Below, one piece after another: positions 15,760-24,583 of a stretch of DNA of 64,000 bases. A program made the position numbers and the translations under genes. Origin of the DNA: Paenibacillus vini (GTDB lineage: Bacteria; Bacillota; Bacilli; Paenibacillales; Paenibacillaceae); assembly GCF_018403325.1 (NCBI RefSeq), contig NZ_BOSL01000006.1, positions 1 through 64,000 on the forward strand, read 5' to 3'. How positions within the stretch are numbered: the stretch's first letter is position 1; the number at the start of each line of letters is the position of its first letter. The notes beneath the pieces are model-generated. The model saw only the letters and a list, made by a program, of their open reading frames with translations. It made no database searches and was not told where the DNA came from.

Positions 15760-16062
15760 ATGAGCGTCAAGATTACCCGCAATGCGGCGAAAGTGATAAA
15801 GAAAGAACTGGACAAGGAAGAGAACAAAGGCTTGGTGTTGAAAGTAGTCATCACGCATGCCCATGGCGACCACGCTCACTATGGCATGGATTTGGTCAAG
15901 CCTGGAGACAACGATAACGTCATCTCGACCGATAAAGAGATTGATGTAATCATTGATAAAGACGAGCCGCTGCTGGATGGCGTAAAAATCGATTATTTGT
16001 ATTTTCCTCAAGAAGGATTCGTGATTACGAACCCGTCCAAAGGAAATCACGGGGATCACTAA
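15760..16062 (+). CDS. HesB/IscA-fold protein without cysteines, His-rich
   Basis: A 100-residue protein with the A-type carrier (HesB/IscA) fold pattern: N-terminal KITRNAAKVIKKEL, a central VV beta segment, and the ending YLYFPQEGFVITNP. The three cysteines that bind Fe-S clusters in IscA/SufA are absent. Instead there is HAHGDHAHYG near residue 45 and a C-terminal HGDH. It belongs to the YneR-like branch found in Bacillales. Metal binding by the histidines is my inference. ATG 15760 follows AGGAGAGG. The DUF1450 gene starts 27 bases later, probably in the same operon. Confidence 0.72.
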   Translation: MSVKITRNAAKVIKKELDKEENKGLVLKVVITHAHGDHAHYGMDLVKPGDNDNVISTDKEIDVIIDKDEPLLDGVKIDYLYFPQEGFVITNPSKGNHGDH

Positions 16063-16089
16063 TCAGCATGGAACAAAGAAGGGAATAGC

Positions 16090-16323
16090 ATGGCAAACGA
16101 TATTCGTATATGCGATAAATGCAATCATATCCGTATGAAGACTTTTGTGCCCAAGCTGCAAAAGCTGGCGCCGGACGCCGAGATCAAAATCGGTTGCAAG
16201 TCCTACTGCGGACCGTGCGGCAAGAGACCCTTCGTTTACGTGAACGGCCGCTATGTCAGCGGACCTACGGAAGACGAAGTGCTGGCCAAGGCCGCACCTT
16301 TTGTAAAGAAGCCGAAACAATAA
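16090..16323 (+). CDS. DUF1450 (YuzB-like) protein
   Basis: A 77-residue protein with four cysteines: ICDKC near the N-terminus and CKSYCGPCGKRPFVYVNG in the middle, the DUF1450/YuzB signature. The paired cysteines suggest metal or redox chemistry, but the function is unknown. It follows the His-rich HesB-like gene and has AAGGGAATAGC as ribosome site. The two together may form a small metal-related unit (inference). Confidence 0.82.
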   Translation: MANDIRICDKCNHIRMKTFVPKLQKLAPDAEIKIGCKSYCGPCGKRPFVYVNGRYVSGPTEDEVLAKAAPFVKKPKQ

Positions 16324-16326
16324 ATC

Positions 16327-16360
16327 AAAGCCGCTCCGGTCCTCAGACCAGAGCGGCTTT
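16327..16360. terminator. Terminator between convergent genes
   Basis: AAAGCCGCTC (16327-16336) pairs exactly with GAGCGGCTTT (16351-16360), with a further GGTC/GACC inner pairing. Confidence 0.82.
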
Positions 16361-16405
16361 ATTGATAGCTGTACTAAAATCGGTTTTTTTGACCTGGCCG
16401 CCCGG

Positions 16406-17080
16406 TTATCCTTCATCCTTGCGGTAGAGCTCCCGGCTCTTGTAGCCCGCGCCAAGAATGGTCTTCATCTCCTCACGCCGCTTGGTTCTCGTGCTCTCTT
16501 GTTTGGCGCTGTATACGTATCTGGCCCAGTCTTTCCGGTATCCAGGCGTAAGTGAACGATAAAAGGCAAGGAGCTCCGGGGCGTCGTGCAAATCTTTCTC
16601 CACTTCCGGGACCATAGCCTCGTAATCATCGACACGCTGGCTCGGCCGTGAGGTGGACTGTGGCCGGTTCCGGCTTCGAGCGTCTTCCTTTAGGCCAACG
16701 ACCGTAAACACCTCATCCATGCCTACCATGCGGGCAAACTTGATAGAGCTTGTCCCGACATATCCGTCCTCGTCCGCGCCTAACCCGTCCAGCAGCTCAT
16801 CGCGATGAATGAAGGTGGGGTATTTTTTGTTGCCTTTTTTCGGATAGGCGAGATACAAGTACCCGTCCTGTTTTAGGCGATCTTCTTCGATCACTTTGCT
16901 GACCATAGCCTTCAAGGCATCCATGTCCAGGACGAAAGCAAAAATAAGATCGTATTTGCTTTTCCTAAGCTCGCGGTCAAAGGTCAATTCCGCCAGATCG
17001 CCGGTGTCCTGCGGCAGATTTAACACGGCGGCTGTTTCATACTTTTGCAAATTCAGCTTTTCGACGATTGATTTTGCCAT
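16406..17080 (-). CDS. YdeI/OmpD-associated family protein
   Basis: A 224-residue soluble protein. The C-terminal part (about 155-224) carries the OmdA/YdeI pattern, VPEVEKDLHDAPELLAFYRSLTPGYRKDWARYV then KRREEMKTIL, a family tied to bacteriocin and cationic-peptide tolerance in some bacteria. The N-terminal half (about 1-120) resembles a YdhG/DUF3052-like domain. A basic linker (RSRNRPQSTSRPSQR) joins them. It starts four bases after the stop of the upstream monooxygenase-like gene, so they form an operon. Confidence 0.72.
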   Translation of the reverse strand: MAKSIVEKLNLQKYETAAVLNLPQDTGDLAELTFDRELRKSKYDLIFAFVLDMDALKAMVSKVIEEDRLKQDGYLYLAYPKKGNKKYPTFIHRDELLDGLGADEDGYVGTSSIKFARMVGMDEVFTVVGLKEDARSRNRPQSTSRPSQRVDDYEAMVPEVEKDLHDAPELLAFYRSLTPGYRKDWARYVYSAKQESTRTKRREEMKTILGAGYKSRELYRKDEG

Positions 17081-17084
17081 AAGG

Positions 17085-17387
17085 TTAGAGTCCTTTTCCG
17101 CCTACGGGCCGAATTTGACAGGACTCTACCCCCGCGATTAATGGCATGGCCTGCCGGATCGAAGCTTTGCTGGCTTCTTGATCGAGAGAGGCTTGATGTG
17201 CTTCCGCATTACTCCAAATTTCATACACCCAGATGACATCCGGTTCGGTGTCCGACACGCTGATGATATATTTTTCGCAATCCGGCACACCCTCTGCGAC
17301 CGCTGCAGCGCCTAGCAAGATTTGCGCCAGAGCATCCCGTTGCCCTTCTTTTGCCGTAAACTTCACATTCATTCCGAATTTGCTCAT
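17085..17387 (-). CDS. Antibiotic biosynthesis monooxygenase (ABM) domain protein
   Basis: A 100-residue dimeric alpha-beta barrel protein. VKFTAKEGQRDALAQILL, CEKYIISVSDTEPDVIWVYEIW and the ASIRQAMPLI segment match the ABM/YgiN quinol-monooxygenase-like family. The reaction cannot be assigned. ATG 17387 is preceded by GGAGGGG; the frame reaches back to 17429 without a ribosome site. It is first in a two-gene leftward operon with the YdeI-family gene. Confidence 0.8.
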   Translation of the reverse strand: MSKFGMNVKFTAKEGQRDALAQILLGAAAVAEGVPDCEKYIISVSDTEPDVIWVYEIWSNAEAHQASLDQEASKASIRQAMPLIAGVESCQIRPVGGKGL

Positions 17388-17517
17388 TAAACACCCCTCC
17401 AAGGGAACAAAATAGATAATCATAAACAAACCTTTACGAAAAGAGTATAGCGAATAGGCGATAGAAGATTCAAATGAAATGCTGGCGGGAATTCATTTAA
17501 ATCAAAAAAACATAAAC

Positions 17518-17557
17518 AAGGACCCCGAGTTCCGTCAGCGGAATCATCAGGGTCCTT
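17518..17557 (-). terminator. Terminator of the lipoteichoic acid synthase gene
   Basis: AAGGACCC (17518-17525) pairs with GGGTCCTT (17550-17557), with an inner GTTCCG/CGGAAT pairing, 10 bases past the stop of the leftward gene. Confidence 0.78.
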
Positions 17558-17566
17558 TCTCAAAAT

Positions 17567-19570
17567 TTATGGTTGTTGCGCATCCTTGCCGCTTCTCAGC
17601 TCTGGAATTAGGTCTGAGGCGATCAGATCATCGGAAATTTGCAGCCGTTTCTTGGCTTCTTCATGAGGAACCCGGCATTTTTCGATATCCGTTTTCTCTT
17701 TGGTTGAAAGGTCATAGCAGTTGCCGTTCTCGAACAAATTGTCCGGGGAAGGAATGTAATATAATTTACCGTCCGTAAAAGCTCCCGATCTCAGGACGAC
17801 GAATTTGTCTCCATCGGCAAACAAGTTGTTGCCCATCATGTAGTACGGTTTCGTCGATATTCCCAGCAAATGCAGGATCGAGGGGGCCATGTCGAGCTGC
17901 CCGGCCGGCTGATCGTAGATTCCGGCAGCTTTGCCGTCCGGCAAGTGTACAAGCAGCGGCACCTGGTTCATGATTTGATGCATATCGAGTTCGGTCAGCG
18001 GCTTGCCGAGGAATTTCTCGTAATCCGCTTGTTCCGTGATCGAGTTGTCATGGTCACCATAAACGTAAAGGATCGTATTGTCCCACAGTCCGTCCCGTTT
18101 CATGCCCTCCACCAGCTCGCCAAGAGCGGCGTCCGCGTAATGGATCGATTCCAGATAATTTCCGAAGATGGTGTCCTTGAATTCGCCGGTATCAAGCTGG
18201 CGGACCGATGCCGGAAGAGAGTAGGGATGATGGCTGGACAGCGTAATTAAGAACGAATAAAAAGGTTGTTGTTCTTCGGACATCTTGACGAGCGATTGGC
18301 GGAAGAACGATTTGTCACCAAGCGACCAGCCGAGCGATTCGTCCATAGCGTATTCTTTTTTACTGTAGAAATGATCGTATCCCATCGCTTTATACATATT
18401 GATCCGGTTCCAGAAGCTGCCCTCGTAAGCATGGAAAGCACCGGTCTCATATCCGTTTTGGCTAAGAATTTGCGGCAGCGTATCATACGTATGGTCCGGA
18501 TAGCGGACGAATACGGAGCCTGTTGGAAGCGGGTGCAGCGAGCTTTGCGATGAGAAGTCGGCATCGGAAGTCCGTCCTTGGCCAGTCTGGTGAAAGTAGT
18601 TGGAAAAATACAGGCTCTCCTGCATCAGCTTATTGAAATTCGGGGTAATTTCCTGGCCACCGATTTTTTTGCCGATCATGAAATTCATGAAGGCTTCTAC
18701 CTGCACCGCCAGAACATTGCTCCCTTTATAAGCGCCAAAAGTCCCGTCAGTGGCTGTCTCGCGGGCATCGCCGGCTTTTTGAAACCAATCCCGGATATTG
18801 TCCTTCTCCTCCGCCGAGAGCTCGGGTTTGTCGCCGAGGTGTTCTTTAGCGTAACGATAAGCGTCATAATAATGGAAGCCGAGCAGTCCGGTGACATTGT
18901 AAAGCGAAATATTCCACCATCCCCCTTCGAACAGGCCGACCGCCCACGTTTTTGCATAGAACCGGATCGGTCCCATCGTAATAACAAAGCCGAGTACGAA
19001 GACGCCTAGGCCTGTAATGAATCGGGATAACAGACGGGAACTTCGGGTTTTACCGGGACGGGGTGACTGAGAGTATGCTGTATGGTTTCTGGCCGTTTGT
19101 TTTCGTGTAACCGTGCGGTGGTAGAACATGAGGCCGATTGTAATTGCCAGCCAGATAATCCAGTCCGCAACGAGCCAGAGATCCCTAAAATGGATCAGCG
19201 ACAGAATACTGTCTCCGAGTTCACCGACCTGCCCGGCTTGAAGCAGAACCGGAACCGTGATGAAATCGCCAAAATAACGATAGTAGACGAGATCCGAGAA
19301 AATGATCCCCGTCAGCAGTATATTCAAGATAATTAGTGCAATGGAGCGGCCCCGACGGGGCAGCCATAGCGTCCAGAACGATACCAGCAGGATGGAGCCG
19401 ATGGCGATCACGTCATCCAGCAAATTCATATCGATATATCGTGCATGTAGATTATCGTGAAGAATATGCAATTTGAGAAAAATGATCAGCGTGAACAAAA
19501 TATATTCAAAATTACGGTAATGGTCCAGTTTTTTCAAAAAATGACTCGTTTTATTGCCTGGTGTTGCCAA
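17567..19570 (-). CDS. Lipoteichoic acid synthase family sulfatase-fold protein
   Basis: A 667-residue membrane enzyme of the LtaS/YqgS/YvgJ family, which transfers glycerol phosphate from phosphatidylglycerol to build lipoteichoic acid. About five membrane segments occupy residues 15-230. The extracellular sulfatase-like domain follows, with TGQGRTSDADFSSQSS, where the threonine of RTSD is the expected nucleophile, and YVYGDHDNSI and HQIMNQVPLLVH for metal binding. A TTG at 19570, nine bases after AAAGGAGG, is the likely start; an ATG at 19591 lies upstream of that site. The leader peptidase site between domains is not obvious. Confidence 0.88.
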   Translation of the reverse strand: MATPGNKTSHFLKKLDHYRNFEYILFTLIIFLKLHILHDNLHARYIDMNLLDDVIAIGSILLVSFWTLWLPRRGRSIALIILNILLTGIIFSDLVYYRYFGDFITVPVLLQAGQVGELGDSILSLIHFRDLWLVADWIIWLAITIGLMFYHRTVTRKQTARNHTAYSQSPRPGKTRSSRLLSRFITGLGVFVLGFVITMGPIRFYAKTWAVGLFEGGWWNISLYNVTGLLGFHYYDAYRYAKEHLGDKPELSAEEKDNIRDWFQKAGDARETATDGTFGAYKGSNVLAVQVEAFMNFMIGKKIGGQEITPNFNKLMQESLYFSNYFHQTGQGRTSDADFSSQSSLHPLPTGSVFVRYPDHTYDTLPQILSQNGYETGAFHAYEGSFWNRINMYKAMGYDHFYSKKEYAMDESLGWSLGDKSFFRQSLVKMSEEQQPFYSFLITLSSHHPYSLPASVRQLDTGEFKDTIFGNYLESIHYADAALGELVEGMKRDGLWDNTILYVYGDHDNSITEQADYEKFLGKPLTELDMHQIMNQVPLLVHLPDGKAAGIYDQPAGQLDMAPSILHLLGISTKPYYMMGNNLFADGDKFVVLRSGAFTDGKLYYIPSPDNLFENGNCYDLSTKEKTDIEKCRVPHEEAKKRLQISDDLIASDLIPELRSGKDAQQP

Positions 19571-19621
19571 GTCGGATTTCCTCCTTTCCATTCCAAAACG
19601 GAGAAACCCTCCACCCGGGCA

Positions 19622-20776
19622 TTAATGCCGCGGGGGAAGGGGTCCAAGAAACTGCAGATATTGGCATTCGATCCGGCCGTTAAACAGCTTGCGGCGTTTA
19701 TCCGCTTTACGCTGAAAGTCTTGTTCGAATTGTTTCGTAGGTGTCAGCGCGAAGAACGACCAGGTCGGCAATTCGGCTGTAACGCGGCCGAGCTGGGAGA
19801 TCAGGCGGCGGACTTCTTTTTCCTCGCCGATACGTTCGCCGTAAGGCGGGTTGGTAATCATGCAGCCGTAATCGCCTTCCGGCTGGATTTTGACGGCAGG
19901 GAGCTGCCGGAAGGTAATCTCTTTGGCGAGCCCTGCGGCTTTGGCCGCCGCTTGGGCCACTTCAATGGCCTGCGCATCGATATCGCTGCCGGCGATGTTC
20001 AGCGGGATATCGTCCTTCACTGCATCGATCGCTTCATCGCGGGCCTCCTGCCACATCGATTCCGGCAACACCGGCCATGCTTCCGAATTGAACGTACGAC
20101 GCAGCCCCGGAGCGATGTTCCAGGCGATCATCGCCGCCTCGATCGGCAGCGTTCCTGAGCCGCAGCACGGGTCGTAGAACGGCCGTGACGGGTTTTGGTT
20201 CCAACGGCTGAGCAGGATCATCGCTGCCGCCATCGTTTCCTTTAAAGGCGCTTCGGTCGCTATTTTGCGGTAACCGCGCTTATGCAGCGCCGGGCCGGTA
20301 GTATCGAGCGTCAGCAGCGCCTTGTCGTTCAGCAGGTTGATTTCGATGACGTATCGCGGCCCGTTCTCATCGAACCATTCATTGCGGTACGTTTCCTTCA
20401 GCTTCTCAACGATCGCTTTCTTCACGATCCCCTGGCAGGCTGGCACGCTGCTGAGCTGGGATTTATGCGATCGGCCCTCCACCGGGAATTCGCCGTGCAC
20501 GGGGATCCAATCCTGCCAGGGCAGCGCCTTCGTGCCTTCGAAGAGTTCATCGAACGTGAGCGCGGTGAACTCGCCCATTTTAATGAGGACCCGGTCGGAA
20601 GTGCGCAGCCACAAATTACAGCGGCAGATGTCGCTTAAGTTTCCTTTAAATGTGACCCGGCCGTTCTCGACGACGGTGTCATGGTAACCCAAATCTTTAA
20701 GCTCGCGGGCAACGACGGCTTCGAGCCCCATCGGTGCGGTAGCGATCAATTCTAATTGTTGTCCTTGTCCTGGCAT
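19622..20776 (-). CDS. THUMP-domain class I RNA methyltransferase (YpsC/RlmL-like)
   Basis: A 384-residue SAM-dependent methyltransferase that probably makes N2-methylguanosine in 23S rRNA. Residues 5-160 contain an N-terminal ferredoxin-like/THUMP region (ELIATAPMGLEAVVARELKDLGY). The catalytic part has FYDPCCGSGTLPIEAAMIA as the SAM-binding motif and ITNPPYGERIG as the NPPY catalytic motif. The length fits YpsC-type proteins of Firmicutes, not the double-domain E. coli RlmL. The ATG at 20776 has only a distant GGAG. Confidence 0.85.
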   Translation of the reverse strand: MPGQGQQLELIATAPMGLEAVVARELKDLGYHDTVVENGRVTFKGNLSDICRCNLWLRTSDRVLIKMGEFTALTFDELFEGTKALPWQDWIPVHGEFPVEGRSHKSQLSSVPACQGIVKKAIVEKLKETYRNEWFDENGPRYVIEINLLNDKALLTLDTTGPALHKRGYRKIATEAPLKETMAAAMILLSRWNQNPSRPFYDPCCGSGTLPIEAAMIAWNIAPGLRRTFNSEAWPVLPESMWQEARDEAIDAVKDDIPLNIAGSDIDAQAIEVAQAAAKAAGLAKEITFRQLPAVKIQPEGDYGCMITNPPYGERIGEEKEVRRLISQLGRVTAELPTWSFFALTPTKQFEQDFQRKADKRRKLFNGRIECQYLQFLGPLPPRH

Positions 20777-20902
20777 ATGATCATATCAACTCCGTGAAAT
20801 ACTTGTGGTTATAGTGCAAAAACCATACAATTCAGTATAGGACAATGTTAAATAAGATACAAACGGCTTTTTGACAACAGGAAAAAGGAGTGTGCCGGGG
20901 AG

Positions 20903-21529
20903 ATGAACCCTGAACAATATAGTGAGGAATTATATACCGAGGACAGCATGCTGAAGAGCGTCACGGAATCCATCCTGGAAAGCGGGAAGAACGATGTCTC
21001 GATCGCTCCAGGATACGGCAGGCTTCTTACGATGCTTGCCGCTGTTTCGGGAGCGGAGGCGGTACTCGAAATCGGCGCCCTCGGCGGCTATAGCGGCGTT
21101 TGCCTGGCGCGGGGAATGAAGCAGGGGGGAAGACTCGTCTCGCTCGAGTTGAAAGAGGAAAATGCCGCCCTGGCCCGACGGAACTTGGAGCGCGCCGGAT
21201 TCGGCGTAATGACTGAGTATATGATCGGTCCGGCGCTGGACAGTCTGGCACAATTGGAGAACCGGGGCGAGAAGTTCGATTTCTTCTTGATCGACGCCGA
21301 CAAGGAAAACTATCCTGCATATCTGGAATACGCGATCCGGCTGGCCCGGCCCGGGGCGATTATCGCAGGGGACAATACGCTGCTGCGCGGACGGACGCTG
21401 AATCCTGACAAAAACGGGCCTTCGGTCCTCGCGATGCGGAAGTTCAACGAATCGATCGCTACCGACGAGCGGCTGATCAGTACCATGCTGCCGGCGTACG
21501 ACGGCCTTGCGCTCGCAATGGTGAAATAG
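20903..21529 (+). CDS. SAM-dependent O-methyltransferase
   Basis: A 208-residue methyltransferase of the catechol/caffeoyl-CoA O-methyltransferase family (O-MT type 3). VLEIGALGGYSGVCLAR (about 55-71) is the SAM-binding loop, and FFLIDADKENYPAYLE and GDNTLLRG hold the metal-binding acidic residues. Bacillus relatives include TrmR, which methylates 5-hydroxyuridine in tRNA; whether this is TrmR or a small-molecule enzyme is open. It diverges from the RNA methyltransferase gene. Confidence 0.83.
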   Translation: MNPEQYSEELYTEDSMLKSVTESILESGKNDVSIAPGYGRLLTMLAAVSGAEAVLEIGALGGYSGVCLARGMKQGGRLVSLELKEENAALARRNLERAGFGVMTEYMIGPALDSLAQLENRGEKFDFFLIDADKENYPAYLEYAIRLARPGAIIAGDNTLLRGRTLNPDKNGPSVLAMRKFNESIATDERLISTMLPAYDGLALAMVK

Positions 21530-21548
21530 CCGGACTGACTCTCCGGCT
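21528..21548 (+). terminator. Terminator of the O-methyltransferase gene
   Basis: AGCCGG (21528-21533) and CCGGCT (21543-21548) pair and are followed by GTTTTTG. The hairpin begins within the stop codon. Confidence 0.75.
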
Positions 21549-21623
21549 GTTTTTGTCAAGGCGCACTGAGCTAAGCACGTATCTTATAGCCAGTGAAAGT
21601 CTGATTGCGGGGGGATCTAGGTG

Positions 21624-22415
21624 CTAATTGGTTTTACTTACCTCATTGTCAATATCCTTATCATTCATACTTAAAAATCCATAGTAAGTGGCATAGGGAA
21701 AATAAGCGTAAGATTTATTATCATATTGATAAGTGATTTTAGGCCGGATAATGTAGAATTTGTTATCCTTATTCAAGCTAGAGGCTTCTAACAATGTATT
21801 TAGTCTACTATACGGATCAATACTTAAATTATAGTTTTTAAGCTTTGCTTCAAATAAATTAATCCCTAAATCTATTATTTCGATTTTTTTACTGGAATTA
21901 TTTTTAAAGTTAAAATTGTATCCATTAAAATCATTAGTAACAAGAGGGAACTCTTCTCCCATTTCGATATAATTGGATTCTTCATTATGATTAGAAACGT
22001 CAAAGTACCAGTGTCCAATCGAATATTCCCGAACAGTATTGTCATTAAAAGTTACTACTATATTATTCAGATTCTCTTTTCCGCTATTTATAAAATTCAC
22101 TTTAAGTGCAAGATTCCTAATATCATATTTTTTTGATGAATCACTTTTTTTATAATTTATACTTTCTATATTTGTGGTATTTGAATTTTTGAACTTGATT
22201 TGTTTTATAAGTTGTGGATCCAGAATATTCTTACTTCCCTTTACTACGAAATATGCTAGATCAATAGTATAGGAAGAGCCGCTTGGAGCGGAAAAAGAGG
22301 CATTGTATTGAACAAAATGAGGCTTACCGAATACACTTTTTTTTGGAAGTACTATAAAAGTAATTATAATAATGACTAATATAGTGAAACTTATGTACAA
22401 TACTTTTTTCTTCAT
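21624..22415 (-). CDS. AT-rich membrane-anchored protein, unknown function
   Basis: A 263-residue protein with an N-terminal membrane anchor (about 5-26, rich in Ile/Val) and a beta-rich, Asn/Lys/Ser/Tyr-rich outer part. It includes YNASFSAPSGSSYTIDLAYFVV and many N-S/T pairs. No family is recognised. The start is ATG 22415, nine bases after GGAG. Base composition is clearly more AT-rich than flanking genes, and codon use is dominated by AAT, AAA and ATT, which suggests transfer from an AT-rich donor. It is second in a leftward pair with the secreted protein at 22490-23098, separated by a 36-bp palindrome. Confidence 0.65.
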   Translation of the reverse strand: MKKKVLYISFTILVIIIITFIVLPKKSVFGKPHFVQYNASFSAPSGSSYTIDLAYFVVKGSKNILDPQLIKQIKFKNSNTTNIESINYKKSDSSKKYDIRNLALKVNFINSGKENLNNIVVTFNDNTVREYSIGHWYFDVSNHNEESNYIEMGEEFPLVTNDFNGYNFNFKNNSSKKIEIIDLGINLFEAKLKNYNLSIDPYSRLNTLLEASSLNKDNKFYIIRPKITYQYDNKSYAYFPYATYYGFLSMNDKDIDNEVSKTN

Positions 22416-22434
22416 TTTTTTCAACTCCATTGGA

Positions 22435-22470
22435 TCTAATAATCCGATGCTTAAGCATCGGATTATTAGA
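22435..22470. repeat. 36-bp perfect palindrome
   Basis: TCTAATAATCCGATGCTT (22435-22452) is followed directly by its exact reverse complement (22453-22470), with no loop bases. It lies between two leftward AT-rich genes, 20 bases after the stop of the first and 20 before the start of the second. As RNA it would fold into a long hairpin that could lower expression of the second gene or stabilise the first message. It lacks the T-run of a normal terminator. Confidence 0.85.
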
Positions 22471-22489
22471 AATTTAATTAATTTGGAAT

Positions 22490-23098
22490 TCACTTGTAAA
22501 CTACATAAAGATAGGTGGTACTTGTCGGTTCTTTATAACTAATATATTTTCTAGGATCTGATGATGAATGGCAACCGTCGTAAATAGTACAGTAACTGAT
22601 ACTTCTTACATAAGAGAGATTTTGTGTATAAAAGTCCGATCCATAAGCCAATTTGCTAAATTTTGTTGAGTCAGCGGGTAAAGTTATAGCGACTGAGTAG
22701 GTTGTTGTAAAGCCTCCACTTAGTCCAAACTGTATCTTGATTTTATCTGTCACTTCACCAGTAACATTCCCGCTAAATGTTAAATTTGTGGAGTTGGATT
22801 TGGACCACGTATACGAGCTAGCTTGAGCCCAGCTTTCTGTTAGGTATTTAACTAATAACTTTTTTTGCAACTTTTTCGGAGTTTCTTCTTTAAATTCATA
22901 GGTAACGGTACCACTTCCACCGCTTAATGGTCCAATGTTTGACGGTAACGTGGAGGAGAAATCCTCGGTTGCTTGAGTCTCCACTATTGCACCAATATTA
23001 GTATTTTCAGTTGTTAAAGAGAGATCACTTGCAAGTGCCTGACTTGTTAAAGAAAAAAAGAATGTACATACAGTTAATAGATAAAGAACTTTTCTCAT
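22490..23098 (-). CDS. AT-rich secreted protein, possible beta-structured effector
   Basis: A 202-residue protein with a clear signal peptide (MRKVLYLLTVCTFFFSLTSQALA, cut before SDLS). The mature part is Ser/Thr-rich: an alternating segment around WSKSNSTNLTFSGNVTG and FGLSGGFTTTYSVAITL resembles the amphipathic beta-hairpins of aerolysin-like pore-forming proteins. That likeness is weak and only my inference. Two cysteines near the C-terminus (SYCTIYDGC) could form a disulfide. The start ATG 23098 follows GAGGAGGG. It leads an AT-rich two-gene island between the O-methyltransferase and MFS genes. Confidence 0.65.
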   Translation of the reverse strand: MRKVLYLLTVCTFFFSLTSQALASDLSLTTENTNIGAIVETQATEDFSSTLPSNIGPLSGGSGTVTYEFKEETPKKLQKKLLVKYLTESWAQASSYTWSKSNSTNLTFSGNVTGEVTDKIKIQFGLSGGFTTTYSVAITLPADSTKFSKLAYGSDFYTQNLSYVRSISYCTIYDGCHSSSDPRKYISYKEPTSTTYLYVVYK

Positions 23099-23329
23099 CA
23101 AAACCCTCCTCTTAGTAAAATGGTTATTGGCCAACAACTATTCCATATAATACCACATTTAAACTATTAATCCATTCTTTTTATAAAATATTTTCCAAAA
23201 AAGTAAATTAAAATCCAAATTTGTTTTAGTGGGGTGACTCTATCAATCCATTGACTGGTATTTTAACGTAGTAATAAAATTCTTTCTGTATATCACTTAG
23301 TTATAGATATTATTGATATCTTATTAAAA

Positions 23330-23353
23330 AACCGCTCGATAAATCGAACGGTT
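23330..23353 (-). terminator. Terminator of the MFS exporter gene
   Basis: On the minus strand AACCGTTCGA and TCGAGCGGTT pair around a TTTA loop and are followed by TTTTAAT. It lies 18 bases past the stop of the leftward MFS gene. Confidence 0.75.
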
Positions 23354-23371
23354 GTACCTTTATACTCTGGT

Positions 23372-24583
23372 TTACTTAAAAGGAGTCAGTTTCGGCTTGC
23401 CATACAGCTTCCATCGTACCCAGAAGGTGTTGAGAACCAGTAGAATACCGGAAACGACAAAAATTCCTTCGATCCCGATAAAGCCGGACAGGAAGCCTCC
23501 GATCAAGGAGCCTAGCATGTTGCCGAGCGCCAGGGTGCTGCTGTTGAAGCCGAAGGCCCGGCTCTCCATGCCGTCAGGCGTATAGAACCGGATAAGCGCA
23601 TTGACGCTTGGCAGCAGACCGCCCATGAAGACTCCCATAAGGAAGCGGATGAGAATGAGCTGCCAAACCGTATGCACAAAAGCTTGAGGAATGAGGGTGG
23701 CTGCTGCGCCGATTAAGCAAAAGGTCAATATCCGATGCGCCCCGACTTTGTCACTTACACGCCCCAGCACGGGCGAGGTGATCATGTTGGAGATCCCGGT
23801 CACGGCGGTAACGAACCCGGCCCAGAAGGGAACGTCGGTCGGAACGCCGTGCAGTTTTTCAACATAGAGGGGGAGCAGGGACATTGGGCTGAGCATGGCG
23901 AATTGCAGAAGGAACGTTACTGCAAATAAAGCGGTCAACTGCGGGGATTTGTTCAGCTCGACAAAGCCCTGCATAACAGAGATCTGCGGCGTATGAGCCG
24001 CTTCTTCCCGGTCGAATTTCTCGCGGACGAACAATAAAGCAAGCATGGAAGCCACAAACAGCAGGGCCCCGGTAATATAAAAAATAGGGCGGAAACCGAT
24101 ATATTCCGCCATAAGTCCGCCGATCAGCGGGCCCAGGATCGTGCCGGCCACGTTCCCTGATTGAATCGTGCCCATGGCGAAGCCCATCCGCTCTTTTGGA
24201 GCGGTGCCCGATATGAGCGACACGGCGGCCGGATTGAAGCCGGAAATCGTACCGTTCAGCAAACGGAGCACCAGCAGATGCCACGGCTGTGTCGCAAAGC
24301 CCATTAGTGTAATTACGATGGCCATTCCGAAACCGGAGCGCAGCAGCATGATTTTGCGTCCGTACTTGTCGGCGAGTTTGCCCCACAGCGGTTGAAATAT
24401 AAAGGACGTCGCAAAGTTGGCCGCAAAGATCAGGCCGGCCCAAATGCCGATGGCGTGTTCACCTTGCACATGCAGGTTTCTGGCCAGGTAAAGCGATAAA
24501 AAAGGAGTAATCATCGTCATTCCCGCATTGACGAAAAACAGTCCGAACCAAAGCACAATGAGGTTCAATTTCCACGATTTCAA
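23372..24583 (-). CDS. MFS transporter, drug:H+ antiporter type
   Basis: A 403-residue, 12-segment major facilitator. The WGKLADKYGRKIMLLRSG loop between segments 2 and 3 is the MFS motif A, and LRLLNGTISGFNPAA and GPLIGGLMAEYIGFR match the motif B and C regions of drug efflux pumps (DHA1 family). Substrate is unknown. The start is probably TTG 24583, eight bases after AAAGGAAGTG. An ATG at 24610 has no ribosome site and would give an odd charged extension. It diverges from hemE. Confidence 0.85.
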   Translation of the reverse strand: MKSWKLNLIVLWFGLFFVNAGMTMITPFLSLYLARNLHVQGEHAIGIWAGLIFAANFATSFIFQPLWGKLADKYGRKIMLLRSGFGMAIVITLMGFATQPWHLLVLRLLNGTISGFNPAAVSLISGTAPKERMGFAMGTIQSGNVAGTILGPLIGGLMAEYIGFRPIFYITGALLFVASMLALLFVREKFDREEAAHTPQISVMQGFVELNKSPQLTALFAVTFLLQFAMLSPMSLLPLYVEKLHGVPTDVPFWAGFVTAVTGISNMITSPVLGRVSDKVGAHRILTFCLIGAAATLIPQAFVHTVWQLILIRFLMGVFMGGLLPSVNALIRFYTPDGMESRAFGFNSSTLALGNMLGSLIGGFLSGFIGIEGIFVVSGILLVLNTFWVRWKLYGKPKLTPFK

